From Brachybacterium huguangmaarense (GTDB lineage Bacteria > Actinomycetota > Actinomycetes > Actinomycetales > Dermabacteraceae), in the NCBI RefSeq assembly GCF_025725725.1, contig NZ_CP107020.1, forward strand, positions 1,116,001 through 1,180,000: a stretch of 64,000 nucleotides of DNA, given 5' to 3'. Under the pieces are notes generated by a model, which was not told the DNA's origin, searched no databases, and saw only the letters and a list, made by a program, of their open reading frames with translations. The number at the start of each line of letters is the position of its first letter. The stretch's first letter is position 1. The translations under genes and the position numbers were made by a program. Positions 16,957 to 24,912 of the stretch are shown in pieces.

Positions 16957-17904
16957 ATGCCGACGCGACTGACCTGGGGAGACCTGCCCGACACCGTGCA
17001 CGCGCGCGTCGAGGGGGTGCTCGGGGAGCGCGTCGTGGCGACGCGCGGGGCGACGGGCGGCTTCTCGCCCAGCACCGCGGAGATCGTGCGGGGTGTCTCG
17101 GGACGGGCCGTGTTCGTCAAGGCGGTGCGCGCTGTCGATAATCCCGACTCGATCGTGCTGAACCGGCGGGAGGCGGACGTGCTCGCGGCGGTGCCGGGAG
17201 CGGCGCCCGTGCCGGCGCTGCTCGCGGTGTTCGAGGAGGGGCCGTGGCTGGTGCTCGTGACCGAGGCGGCCGCCGGGGCGGTGCCCGAGCTGCCGTGGGA
17301 CGCGGGCCAGCTCGATGCGGTGCTCGCGGCGCTCGACGAGCTGCAGGAGGATACGACACCGTGCCCGGTGCCGGGCCTGCCGCCGATCGGCGAGCTGCTG
17401 GGCGAGGACCTGTTGGGCTTCGAGCGGGTCGCGGCGGACCCTCCGGCCGATCTGGACCCGTGGATCGCGGCGCGTCTGGGGGCGCTGCGCGCGGCCGCGC
17501 GAGAGGGGATCGCCGCTCATGGGGGTGACACCCTGGTGCATGGGGATCTGCGAGCGGACAACCTGCTGATCGCGGGGGACGGGGCGGATGGCCGGGCGGG
17601 CGCCGTGCGCTTCGTCGACTGGGCGTGGGCGTCGCGGGGGAGCAGGGTGGCCGATGCGGTGCAGCTGCTCGCCTCGGTCGAGGACCCGCAGGGCGTGCTC
17701 GACGTCAACGGCCGACTCGATGCCGTGCTGGATCGCCATGGCGTGCCGCGCGAGGTGGGGACGGCGATGCTCACGGCGATCCTGGGGTTCTTCGTCGATG
17801 CGGCGCGGATCCCGGACAGTGCGACGGTGCCTGGGTTGCGGGCGCATCGGACCCGACGTCGCGATGCGCTGCTCGCGACCGTGCGGGAACGCTGGGACCG
17901 GTGA
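16957..17904 (+). CDS. Aminoglycoside phosphotransferase (APH)-family kinase
   Basis: A 315-residue protein-kinase-like fold enzyme of the APH family. The catalytic loop is HGDLRADNLLI (residues about 193-203) and the metal-binding motif is FVDWAWASRG near 218. The N-lobe has a lysine in VFVKAV near 52. Substrates of this large family include aminoglycosides, choline, homoserine and sugars, so resistance should not be assumed. The ATG is preceded at six bases by CATGAT, consistent with a leaderless mRNA. It converges with the HNH gene across a 192-base spacer rich in GATCGGCC-like inverted motifs. Confidence 0.82.
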   Translation: MPTRLTWGDLPDTVHARVEGVLGERVVATRGATGGFSPSTAEIVRGVSGRAVFVKAVRAVDNPDSIVLNRREADVLAAVPGAAPVPALLAVFEEGPWLVLVTEAAAGAVPELPWDAGQLDAVLAALDELQEDTTPCPVPGLPPIGELLGEDLLGFERVAADPPADLDPWIAARLGALRAAAREGIAAHGGDTLVHGDLRADNLLIAGDGADGRAGAVRFVDWAWASRGSRVADAVQLLASVEDPQGVLDVNGRLDAVLDRHGVPREVGTAMLTAILGFFVDAARIPDSATVPGLRAHRTRRRDALLATVRERWDR

Positions 17905-18096
17905 CGGTGACGGTGACTCGGACGGGCGGGAAAGCCTGAGGGCCGGTTTGGGGCGGGTCAGGTCTGGACTTGATCGGCCGGATCGGCACTGGTCCGGCCT
18001 TGGCCCGGATCGGCCAGGGCGGGCGGCACCGGAGCCTCGGCCGAGGGAGGCGGGAGTCCCTGAACACGCGAGCTGCTGCGCCGGAGCGCGCGGACT

Positions 18097-20163
18097 CTAC
18101 GGGTCGGGGAGCGGAGGGGCATCGGTGCCAGGGTCATCGGTGTCGTCCGGAGTGGATGGGTCGGCCGGGTGGTCCTTGGTGTCGGAGTCGTCGTCTACGC
18201 GCGGCGAGCTGATGGCGCCGGGGTCTGGTGGAGGGCTGGCGGGGTCGCCAGTGGTCCTGGCCCCGTGGCCTCCTGGGCTCCCGGCCTCGACATTCGAGGG
18301 ATCGTCGGTGCTCTCGCGGGGTCCGAGTGGTGTGAGGTGGCAGGTCGTGGTCGCGCCCCCGGGACTCGCCCACGTCACCGCCGGCGCGCCGTCACTGTCC
18401 CGGGTGGGGGTGACGATCCACCCGGCGTGGTCCTTGAGCAGATTGCACCGGACGCAGAGACCCTGCGCGTTCGCATAAGACGTGGCTCCACCGTCAGCGT
18501 GCGGAGTGACGTGGTCGATGTGACGCACGGTGGCGTTGCACCACGGACTCGCGCACGTCGACTCCCTCCACCGCACCATCTGCTCCAACGACGCAGGGAA
18601 CGCCCGGGCACGCGAGTCCATCGCCACCAGCTCACCCGTCGTGGGGTGCGTATACAGCCGTCTCATCGTCGCGTTCATGGAGGCGTCGGGGTGTTCGTCC
18701 CAGCCAGGTTTGTTCTTGTACCCCGGTGGCTTCCCCGCCAACGTGTCGGCGATGATCTGGGCGGGGATGGGACCGTAGCCCTCGAGGTGGGCGAGTTCCC
18801 CGGCCCCGTCTGGGGAGAGCAATGCCCGGTCGGTGATCACGACGCCGATGGTGATGCGGCGGTGGCGGTAGCGGTCCGTCGAACGGTGGTTGGTGTCGGG
18901 GAAGTTAGGGGCACGCACCTTGTACGGGCCTGAGACATCATGGTCACCACCCTGGCCCGGGCCGGGGATGTCACGGTCCCGCATCTCGACGCGACCCTCT
19001 GCATCGGGAGCGATGACCCCCACGGCCAGAGGGATCCCCTCGAATTCCACATCAGGCAGCGACTCGCCCGAGACAAACGGGTCCCATGCCCGATCACCGC
19101 CGGTGATCGCGTCGACCAGGGCATCAGCCTCGAGCGCCCGGACCCCATCGATCGCCCCCTGAGCACGACGGGCCTCGGCCTCGGCACGGAGGGCTTTCAT
19201 CACCGCGCTGGCATCCACGGCTCGCACCGTGGCGGTCACGGCGACCATGTGGTCATCCAGCAGGCGCGTCCGCACACACCGCCCGCGGGCTGCCCGTGCG
19301 GCACGGTGCCGGGCATCATCCGGGTCCTTCGCATCCCGTAGAGCACGGACTTCGGCACCCAGACGCCGTGTCCCCACACCGTTCAGGCGTGCAGGGTCGG
19401 CGGTCAGGGCCTCATCGATGGACTCGGCGACATCAGGGTCAACGTCATCGAGCGCGACCGCGATCGCCCGGGCCTGCTGCTCGGTGACCCGCCCCGAGGC
19501 GAGCAGGCCGAAGGTGCCGGGGAGCTGGGTGACCAGACGCTGCGACGCGGCCAGGGACATCGACGACGCCGACGGCGAGACTCGGCGCGCCAGGCTCAGC
19601 TCCTGCGCGGCCGCGCGCCCCTGATCCGCCGTCGGGACGCCACGCATGGCGTCGGCGTCGGCGATCCGGGTCGCGGCCATGACCTGCCAGGTCGCGTCCA
19701 GGGCCGCGAGGGTGGAGCGGAGCTCATCGATGACCGCGACCACACCCAGGGCCTCGGCTGCAGAGCCGGGCTCGGTGTCGACCAATCCATCACGCATCGC
19801 CACCGGGGCCTCCACCGCTGCCAGCACCCCCGCGAGGATCGACGCCACGACCTCCCGTGCCGCACCGGCGCGGCTGAGCATCTCCGCCTGGGCGAGGACC
19901 TGGGACAAGGCATCATCAGCGGGGGCGGTGCAGTCGCCGTCAGTTGCGGCAGTACCCGAAGGCACGCGGGTGCTCGACGGGAGCGACCCGTCATTGCGTC
20001 TCGATGCCGTTCCCTCGGTGGGCATCGACCTCGTGCTCGTGCCGCGCGCCGGAACGTCACCCCCTCCCGACCGCGACAGGGCAGGACCGTCCGCGCCCAG
20101 TGCCCGGGCGCGGTCATCGCGCTCCGGGCCCTCGGCCCTCGAATGATCCCGTCTTGTCGTCAT
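18097..20163 (-). CDS. DUF222/13E12-repeat protein with C-terminal HNH endonuclease domain
   Basis: A 688-residue protein. After a disordered N-terminus of about 70 residues comes the alpha-helical DUF222 domain (about 80-400, with GRVTEQQARAIAVALDDVDP). The HNH nuclease domain is near residues 550-600: CASPWC, then HIDHVTPHADGG, then CVRCNLLKDHAGW, giving the zinc cysteines and the HNH metal site. The last ~100 residues are Pro/Asp/Ser-rich and probably disordered. These proteins are typically multicopy in actinobacteria and their role is unsettled; mobility or DNA-damage functions have been proposed. An ISL3 element sits 72 bases upstream of the start, in or near its promoter. Confidence 0.9.
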   Translation of the reverse strand: MTTRRDHSRAEGPERDDRARALGADGPALSRSGGGDVPARGTSTRSMPTEGTASRRNDGSLPSSTRVPSGTAATDGDCTAPADDALSQVLAQAEMLSRAGAAREVVASILAGVLAAVEAPVAMRDGLVDTEPGSAAEALGVVAVIDELRSTLAALDATWQVMAATRIADADAMRGVPTADQGRAAAQELSLARRVSPSASSMSLAASQRLVTQLPGTFGLLASGRVTEQQARAIAVALDDVDPDVAESIDEALTADPARLNGVGTRRLGAEVRALRDAKDPDDARHRAARAARGRCVRTRLLDDHMVAVTATVRAVDASAVMKALRAEAEARRAQGAIDGVRALEADALVDAITGGDRAWDPFVSGESLPDVEFEGIPLAVGVIAPDAEGRVEMRDRDIPGPGQGGDHDVSGPYKVRAPNFPDTNHRSTDRYRHRRITIGVVITDRALLSPDGAGELAHLEGYGPIPAQIIADTLAGKPPGYKNKPGWDEHPDASMNATMRRLYTHPTTGELVAMDSRARAFPASLEQMVRWRESTCASPWCNATVRHIDHVTPHADGGATSYANAQGLCVRCNLLKDHAGWIVTPTRDSDGAPAVTWASPGGATTTCHLTPLGPRESTDDPSNVEAGSPGGHGARTTGDPASPPPDPGAISSPRVDDDSDTKDHPADPSTPDDTDDPGTDAPPLPDP

Positions 20164-20227
20164 GCCCCTATTCTTCCGAGAGGGTCTGACAAACGGGACC
20201 GCACTCCGGAGACCTTTTCGAGAATGT

Positions 20228-20235
20228 GGAAAACT
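20228..20235. repeat. Left 8-bp target-site duplication of the ISL3 element
   Basis: The eight bases ggaaaact immediately outside the left terminal repeat are identical to the eight at 21682-21689 outside the right one. ISL3-family insertions characteristically duplicate 8 bp. Confidence 0.93.
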
Positions 20236-20258
20236 GGCTCTTCAGAGTTGAGTGTGGG
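20236..20258. repeat. Left terminal inverted repeat of the ISL3 element
   Basis: The 23 bases start with GGCTCTTCAGAGTTGAGTG and are the exact reverse complement of 21659-21681. GGCTCTTC ends are typical of ISL3-family elements. Confidence 0.93.
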
Positions 20259-21612
20259 GTGAGGCGTCGAGACCGCCGGTGATGAGGAGCATGCGGAGTC
20301 GGTAGTGCTCGAAGTTGCGGAACCCTCTGGCGATGCGGCGGCCGAGTTCGATGATCCCGTTGACGGCCTCTGTCCCGCCGTTGCTCGCGCCGTCGGTGTC
20401 GAAGTAGGCCAGGAACGCGGTCTTCCAGCGGCGTAGCGTCTTCCCGAGCCGCGCGATCTCGGGGATCGGGCACGATGGCAGCTTCTCGATCAGCTGCTCG
20501 GCCAGTCGACGACCCCGGGCGGGTGTGGGCTGGTGGAACACGTCTCGGAGGTCCTGGACGCAGTGGTAGGCGACCTCGACCTCGATGTGAGCGGGATGGG
20601 CGTCGAAAGCGCTGGCCAGACGCACCTGTTGCCTGCTCGTCAAGCGTTCTCGGCCGGCGCGAAGGACGTTGCGGATCCCGTAGAGAGGATCACCCTTGCG
20701 GCCGCGGTGGCCGAGGGTCTCCTGCTGGATCCGGCGGCGGACGCCGTCGATCGCAGCCCCGCCGAGCTTCACGATGTGGAACGCATCCAGTACGCAGGTG
20801 GCATCCTCGAGGCGGTCATCGATCGCGTTCTTGTATCCCTGGAACGGATCCAGCGTCGCGATGTCGATACTTTGCCGGAACTCCTCGCCCCGCTCGTCGA
20901 GCCAGTTGCGATAGACCGTCCCGGATCGGCCCGGGACGAGATCGAGAAGCCTCGCGGTCGGGTGGGGGCCGCGCGTCAGATCGACCATCCCGGTGAGTTC
21001 CTTCGGACCACGCCGGCGAGGATCACGGTGATGCCAGACATGCTCGTCCACGCCCAGGACATGCACTCCTTCGAACCTGGACGGGTCCTCGGCGGCCAGG
21101 GTCAGGACGGGCTGGACCTGGGACCAGAGCGTGTTCCAGGTGGTGCCGAGCTGCCGGGCCAGGCCCTGGATCGTCGCTCCTTCACGGCGGAGCTGGCTGA
21201 TCGCCCACCGAACCGCACGGATGCTCAACAGTCCCCGCGGTGCGCAGACCTCGGGATCCTGTTCGAGGAACGTCGCCACGGGACAGATGTCCTCGAGGCA
21301 GATCCAGCGGCGCTTCCGCCACCGGATCCGCACCGGCCTGCCGGCCCAGGGCGCATCGATCATCTCGACCATCACACGGCCGTGACCAGTCGCGATGACT
21401 CCACAGCCAGGGCAGCCCGTGACCGGATCGCAGGACTCCACCTCGAGCATCAGGCCTGAGGGAGCCTGCGAGACCGCGATCAGGTGAAGGCCGGGGAAGT
21501 CCAGGAGAAGATCGCATCTCCCACAGCGATCGAGCGCGTCAGGGCATACGCAACTATGGTTGTGCATCGTCGAGGTCCTTGGTGCGAGCAGAGGTAGAAG
21601 TCCGCTCATCAT
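20242..21612 (-). CDS. ISL3-family transposase
   Basis: A 456-residue transposase at most. The N-terminal zinc-finger-like cysteines include GCPGCG near residue 70 and an RKRRW basic patch; an HTH-like segment follows (GATIQGLARQLGTTWNTLW). The DDE catalytic core shows D in LGVDEHVWHH near 210, D in LDPFQGYKNAI near 262, and the C-terminal NGGTEAVNGIIELGRRIARG with the conserved E. The stop codon lies inside the left inverted repeat region. An internal ATG (MHNHSC, 15 residues in) is an alternative start. No frameshift or stop is seen. Confidence 0.93.
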   Translation of the reverse strand: MMSGLLPLLAPRTSTMHNHSCVCPDALDRCGRCDLLLDFPGLHLIAVSQAPSGLMLEVESCDPVTGCPGCGVIATGHGRVMVEMIDAPWAGRPVRIRWRKRRWICLEDICPVATFLEQDPEVCAPRGLLSIRAVRWAISQLRREGATIQGLARQLGTTWNTLWSQVQPVLTLAAEDPSRFEGVHVLGVDEHVWHHRDPRRRGPKELTGMVDLTRGPHPTARLLDLVPGRSGTVYRNWLDERGEEFRQSIDIATLDPFQGYKNAIDDRLEDATCVLDAFHIVKLGGAAIDGVRRRIQQETLGHRGRKGDPLYGIRNVLRAGRERLTSRQQVRLASAFDAHPAHIEVEVAYHCVQDLRDVFHQPTPARGRRLAEQLIEKLPSCPIPEIARLGKTLRRWKTAFLAYFDTDGASNGGTEAVNGIIELGRRIARGFRNFEHYRLRMLLITGGLDASPHTQL

Positions 21613-21658
21613 CCGGGACCTCGACGCCTACCACCAGCTACCCCGCACCACCGGCGCA

Positions 21659-21681
21659 CCCACACTCAACTCTGAAGAGCC
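21659..21681. repeat. Right terminal inverted repeat of the ISL3 element
   Basis: Exact reverse complement of the left repeat at 20236-20258, ending CTGAAGAGCC at the element boundary. Confidence 0.93.
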
Positions 21682-21689
21682 GGAAAACT
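21682..21689. repeat. Right 8-bp target-site duplication of the ISL3 element
   Basis: ggaaaact, identical to 20228-20235. Confidence 0.93.
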
Positions 21690-21920
21690 CTGCGTGGGGA
21701 GGGAACGTCGAATGGGACGGTGGAAGGCGGTGGGTGGCTGTCGAGGCATTCCGGTGGAAGCGGGCTTCGGGCCGGGCAGGTGCAGCTGAATCCGCAAGCA
21801 TGGGCGCGGACTTGTGGCAGACAGTGAGCAGGGTGGCCGTGCTCGATCGGGGCGAGCGGGCCCCGTGACGGAAGGGCCGACGAACGAACAGATGCCATGG
21901 CGGAAAGGTGGTAAGCCAAG

Positions 21921-21981
21921 CTGTCGGAGCTGTCGGAGCTGTCGGAGCTGTCGGAGCTGTCGGAGCTGTCGGAGCTGTCGG
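21921..21981. repeat. Tandem repeat, 9-bp unit CTGTCGGAG, 6 full copies plus a partial
   Basis: Six perfect head-to-tail copies starting at 21921 followed by an incomplete seventh copy. Because the unit is a multiple of three it gives artificial Ala-Pro-Thr-type repeats in translation, but no supported gene covers it. Confidence 0.95.
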
Positions 21982-22162
21982 GCCCGGCGGCTCCCGGAGG
22001 CAGGGAACTCTCCACCCTGGATGCCGTCCGACCTCGAGTCGGGGCTCCGTCGCCGCCCTGTCGGTCGAGAGGGAGCCCATCCGCCGTCGCCACGAGGTCG
22101 CCGTTCAGGCCGGAATCGAGATCCGTGGCGAGATTGCAGCTGGAGGCGGAACTCCCCGAGCA

Positions 22163-22188
22163 TCGAGATCGCCGTTTCCGGTGGAATC
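22163..22188 (+). repeat. 26-bp dispersed repeat, copy 1
   Basis: The sequence runs from TCGAGATCGCC to GGTGGAATC and matches copy 2 at 24 of 26 positions. A more degenerate relative (CGAGGTCGCCGTTCAGGCCGG) begins at about 22093. Confidence 0.75.
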
Positions 22189-22204
22189 CTTGGCCGGTGC
22201 CGCA

Positions 22205-22263
22205 TCGAGATCGCCTTTTCGGGTGGAATCCTAAGGAGATTCCGCCCGAAAAGGCCATCTCGA
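22205..22263. repeat. 26-bp dispersed repeat, copies 2 and 3 as an inverted pair
   Basis: Arms 22205-22230 and 22238-22263 are reverse complements at 24 of 26 positions and are separated by seven bases, CTAAGGA, so RNA or single-stranded DNA from here would fold into one long hairpin. The left arm is a direct copy of 22163-22188. The form resembles a REP-like or miniature element; no protein is encoded. Confidence 0.85.
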
Positions 22264-22328
22264 CGGGGGCAGGTCGGCGGTCGCGGCGGGTGAAGGGCGG
22301 GCGGGGATGTGAGAAGGGATGATCGTCC

Positions 22329-22447
22329 GACGCCCCGACGCCCCGACGCCCCGACGCCCCGACGCCCCGACGCCCCGACGCCCCGACGCCCCGACGCCCC
22401 GACGCCCCGACGCCCCGACGCCCCGACGCCCCGACGCCCCGACGCCC
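22329..22447. repeat. Tandem repeat, 8-bp unit GACGCCCC, 14 full copies plus a partial
   Basis: Fourteen perfect copies from 22329 to 22440 followed by seven of the eight bases of another. The unit is not a multiple of three, so all three frames of each strand are read in turn, arguing that the tract is non-coding. Such perfect short-unit arrays usually vary in copy number between strains. Confidence 0.96.
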
Positions 22448-22627
22448 GGCGGGCCCCGGTGCCCGCTCCGCCCCTCGCTGCCGGACACCGCTCCCGTCCC
22501 CACTTCCGCCCCGCCGACACCCCGCCAGCCCCCGCGCACCCCCCACCCCGCTCGGCCCGCTCCACGGCCCTGATGTGACCCCCGTCCCAGTCGCGCGCCA
22601 TACTGAGGGTCGACTCAAGGAGGAGCG

Positions 22628-24031
22628 ATGAGCGAACTGCGTCGCCACCGGGCGGCTTCTTCCCCGCCACCCGGGCCACGGCCCCGGTCCGGCTCACGTG
22701 CCCGAACGACCAGTCGGCGCGCCGTCCTCGGCGGCGGAGCCGCGGCCCTGGCCGCCGGACTCGCCGCGTGCACGAGCACGGGTGCGGCGACGGTCAACAG
22801 CGGGCCCACCATCCCGGCCTCGTCCGGCAAGGTCACGCTCACGTACTGGGCGTGGCTCAAGGACCTGCAGAAGGTCGCCGACGTCTACAACGCGACCCAG
22901 GATCGCATCGAGGTCCGCGCGGTGTGGATCCCCGGCGGCGACTCGGGCGGCTACGCCAAGATCCTGTCGGCCGTCGCCGCGGGCGGCGGCCCCGACATCG
23001 CGCAGGTGGAGCTGCGCGCCGTCCCCGAGTTCGCGCTCGCGGGCGCCCTCACCGACGTGGGTCGCTACGGCGCCCTCGACAAGGAGAGCGCCTTCGACCC
23101 CGGAGCCTTCGCGCAGGTCAAGATCGGCGACTCGGTGTGGGCGATCCCCCAGGACACCGGCCCCGCGGCGATGTTCTACAACCGCCAGGTGCTCGAGGAC
23201 GAGCTGGGCCTGACCCCGCCCGAGACCTGGGACGAGTTCCGTGAGCTCGCGCAGCACGTCAAGGACGCCGGCAAGACGATCATGACGATCGACCCGGGCG
23301 ACGGCTCGGTCCTCCCCATGTGGGCCATGCAGCGCGGCGCCAACTGGTTCGAGCCCAAGGGCGACACGTGGGTGCTGCACATGGCCGACGACGTCTCCCT
23401 CGAGGTCGCCGACTTCTGGGACGGCATCATCAAGGACCAGCTGATCGGCACCGGCTACGGCTCGTTCTCGACGCCGTGGATGGCGGCCGCCGGCAAGGGC
23501 GACGTGCTCTCCTACATCGGCGGCTCGTGGGGCGACGCGCTCATCGAGGGCGTGCCCGACGGCTCCGGCAAGTGGAAGGTCGCGCCCATGCCCCGCTGGC
23601 AGGACGGCTACGCCTCGGGCGGCCTCGGCGGCTCCTCGGCCGCCGTGCTGTCCACGAGCCAGCATCCCGCCGAGGCGCTCGAGTTCCTCACCTGGATGTG
23701 CACGGACCCCGCCGGCATCGACGCCATGATCGAGTACTCGGGCATCGGCTGGTCGCCGTCGGCCGACTACATCGGCAAGGAGCGCGAGAAGCCCTCGGAG
23801 TTCTTCAGCGGCCAGAACTACAACGAGGACGTGATCCTCCCGATGGCCAAGGGGCAGAACCTCGACTGGGTGTGGGCCCCGCTCATGCAGCGCGTCAACG
23901 CCCGGCTGGGCGACGGCATGCTCTCCGTGGTCGGCGGGTCCAACACGTTCACGAAGATGCTGCCGCAGGCACAGGACGACATCGCCGACATCATGCGCAA
24001 GATCGGCCTGAACGTGGAGGTGGCCAAGTGA
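22628..24031 (+). CDS. Sugar ABC transporter solute-binding lipoprotein (CUT1)
   Basis: A 467-residue extracytoplasmic binding protein. The signal combines a twin-arginine segment (TSRRAVLGGGAAALAAGL) with a lipobox, LAAC, whose cysteine is near residue 48, so it is probably exported by Tat and anchored as a lipoprotein. Family-1 solute-binding features follow: VTLTYWAWLKD, PDIAQVELRAVPEFALAGAL, and WAIPQDTGPAAMFYNRQVL. A strong AAGGAGG precedes the ATG. It is first in an operon with two permeases; the ligand is a sugar or oligosaccharide, not identified. Confidence 0.9.
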   Translation: MSELRRHRAASSPPPGPRPRSGSRARTTSRRAVLGGGAAALAAGLAACTSTGAATVNSGPTIPASSGKVTLTYWAWLKDLQKVADVYNATQDRIEVRAVWIPGGDSGGYAKILSAVAAGGGPDIAQVELRAVPEFALAGALTDVGRYGALDKESAFDPGAFAQVKIGDSVWAIPQDTGPAAMFYNRQVLEDELGLTPPETWDEFRELAQHVKDAGKTIMTIDPGDGSVLPMWAMQRGANWFEPKGDTWVLHMADDVSLEVADFWDGIIKDQLIGTGYGSFSTPWMAAAGKGDVLSYIGGSWGDALIEGVPDGSGKWKVAPMPRWQDGYASGGLGGSSAAVLSTSQHPAEALEFLTWMCTDPAGIDAMIEYSGIGWSPSADYIGKEREKPSEFFSGQNYNEDVILPMAKGQNLDWVWAPLMQRVNARLGDGMLSVVGGSNTFTKMLPQAQDDIADIMRKIGLNVEVAK

Positions 24032-24912
24032 AGAGCAAATGGGCTCCGTGGGCGCTGATGGCGCCCTTCCTGCTCCTGTTCCTGTTCACGATGGTCCTTC
24101 CCATCGTGATCGCGATCGGACAGAGCTTCATGACGGTCGAGCGGCGCGGTCTGCTCGGCGAGGAGGGCGTGACCAGCCGCTTCGCCGGACTGGAGAACTA
24201 CATCTCCGCGCTGACCAACGACAACTTCATCAGCGCCATCGGGCGCATGCTGCTGTTCGGCGTGGTGCAGGTGACGGTCATGATCGTCGCCTCGACCGTG
24301 CTGGCCCTGCTGCTCGAGAGCGCCTCGGCGAAGTGGCCCGGCTTCTTCCGGGCCGCCTACTTCATGCCCTACGGCATCCCGGGCGTGATCGCCACGATCC
24401 TGTGGTCGTTCCTGTACGTGCCGGGCCTGAGCCCGATCGTGGACGTCCTCGGATGGGTCGGCATCAACGTCGACTTCCTGGGACCGAACATGGTGCTGTG
24501 GTCGATCGCCAACATCGTCACCTGGACCTACACCGGCTACAACATGCTCATCATCATCGCGCAGCTGAAGGCCATCCCCGGTGACATCTACGAGGCCGCG
24601 AAGATCGACGGCGCGAGCGCGATGCGCATCGTCACGTCGATCCAGATCCCGCTGATCCGGCCGGCGCTGCTGCTGACGATCATCTTCTCGATCATCGGCA
24701 CCCTGCAGCTGTTCGCCGAGCCCCAGGTGCTGAGCTCCATGAGCTCCGGCATCAACTCCGAGTACACCCCGAACCTGTCGGCGTACGCCTACGCGTTCCA
24801 GTACAACGACATCGGCATGGCGTCCGCCGAGGCCGTCATCATCGCGCTGGCGGCCTTCATCCTGTCGGCCGTGGCGCTCGGCATCTCGAACCGCATCGGG
24901 AGGAAATCATGA
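24028..24912 (+). CDS. Sugar ABC transporter permease (MalF/UgpA-type)
   Basis: A 294-residue inner-membrane permease with six predicted helices. The EAA loop that docks the ATPase is IYEAAKIDGASAMRIVTSIQIPLI (two parts, near residue 188). The GTG start overlaps the binding-protein stop by four bases; the open frame upstream of it is the other reading frame of that gene. It should pair with the following permease. No ATPase gene is nearby, so a shared multisugar ATPase (MsiK-type) is inferred. Confidence 0.92.
   Translation: MKSKWAPWALMAPFLLLFLFTMVLPIVIAIGQSFMTVERRGLLGEEGVTSRFAGLENYISALTNDNFISAIGRMLLFGVVQVTVMIVASTVLALLLESASAKWPGFFRAAYFMPYGIPGVIATILWSFLYVPGLSPIVDVLGWVGINVDFLGPNMVLWSIANIVTWTYTGYNMLIIIAQLKAIPGDIYEAAKIDGASAMRIVTSIQIPLIRPALLLTIIFSIIGTLQLFAEPQVLSSMSSGINSEYTPNLSAYAYAFQYNDIGMASAEAVIIALAAFILSAVALGISNRIGRKS

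Larger units (their letters stand above)
20236..21681 (-). mobile_element. Complete ISL3-family insertion sequence, 1446 bp
   Basis: A complete element bounded by 23-bp perfect inverted repeats and flanked by perfect 8-bp direct repeats. It contains a single full-length transposase on the minus strand. Removing the element and one duplication restores a continuous target reading gtggaaaactctgcg. The perfect repeats and uninterrupted transposase suggest a recent insertion. It separates the HNH gene from the repeat-rich spacer on its right. Confidence 0.94.
21690..22627. other. Gene-free repeat-rich spacer
   Basis: About 940 bases between the IS and the sugar ABC operon with no convincing gene. 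Open frames crossing it are driven by low-complexity repeats and have no ribosome site or recognisable domain. It holds two tandem-repeat tracts and a 26-bp dispersed repeat family, listed separately. Its right end carries the ribosome site AAGGAGG for the binding-protein gene and a possible -10 element, CATACT, at about 22600-22605. Confidence 0.7.

Noticed and set aside
16957..17904. Aminoglycoside resistance gene
   Set aside because: APH-fold kinases act on many metabolites; nothing in the motifs or context points to drugs.
20242..21612. ISL3 transposase plus passenger genes as a larger transposon
   Set aside because: The inverted repeats and target duplication close exactly around the single transposase gene.
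21921..22447. Tandem repeats considered as a CRISPR array
   Set aside because: The units are 8 and 9 bases with no spacers, and no cas genes are nearby. They are minisatellites.
22309..22697. Long frames on both strands with PDAPTPRR- or GASGRRGV-type repeats
   Set aside because: They arise from reading the 8-bp GACGCCCC array; no ribosome site, no conserved ends, and the unit is out of phase with codons.
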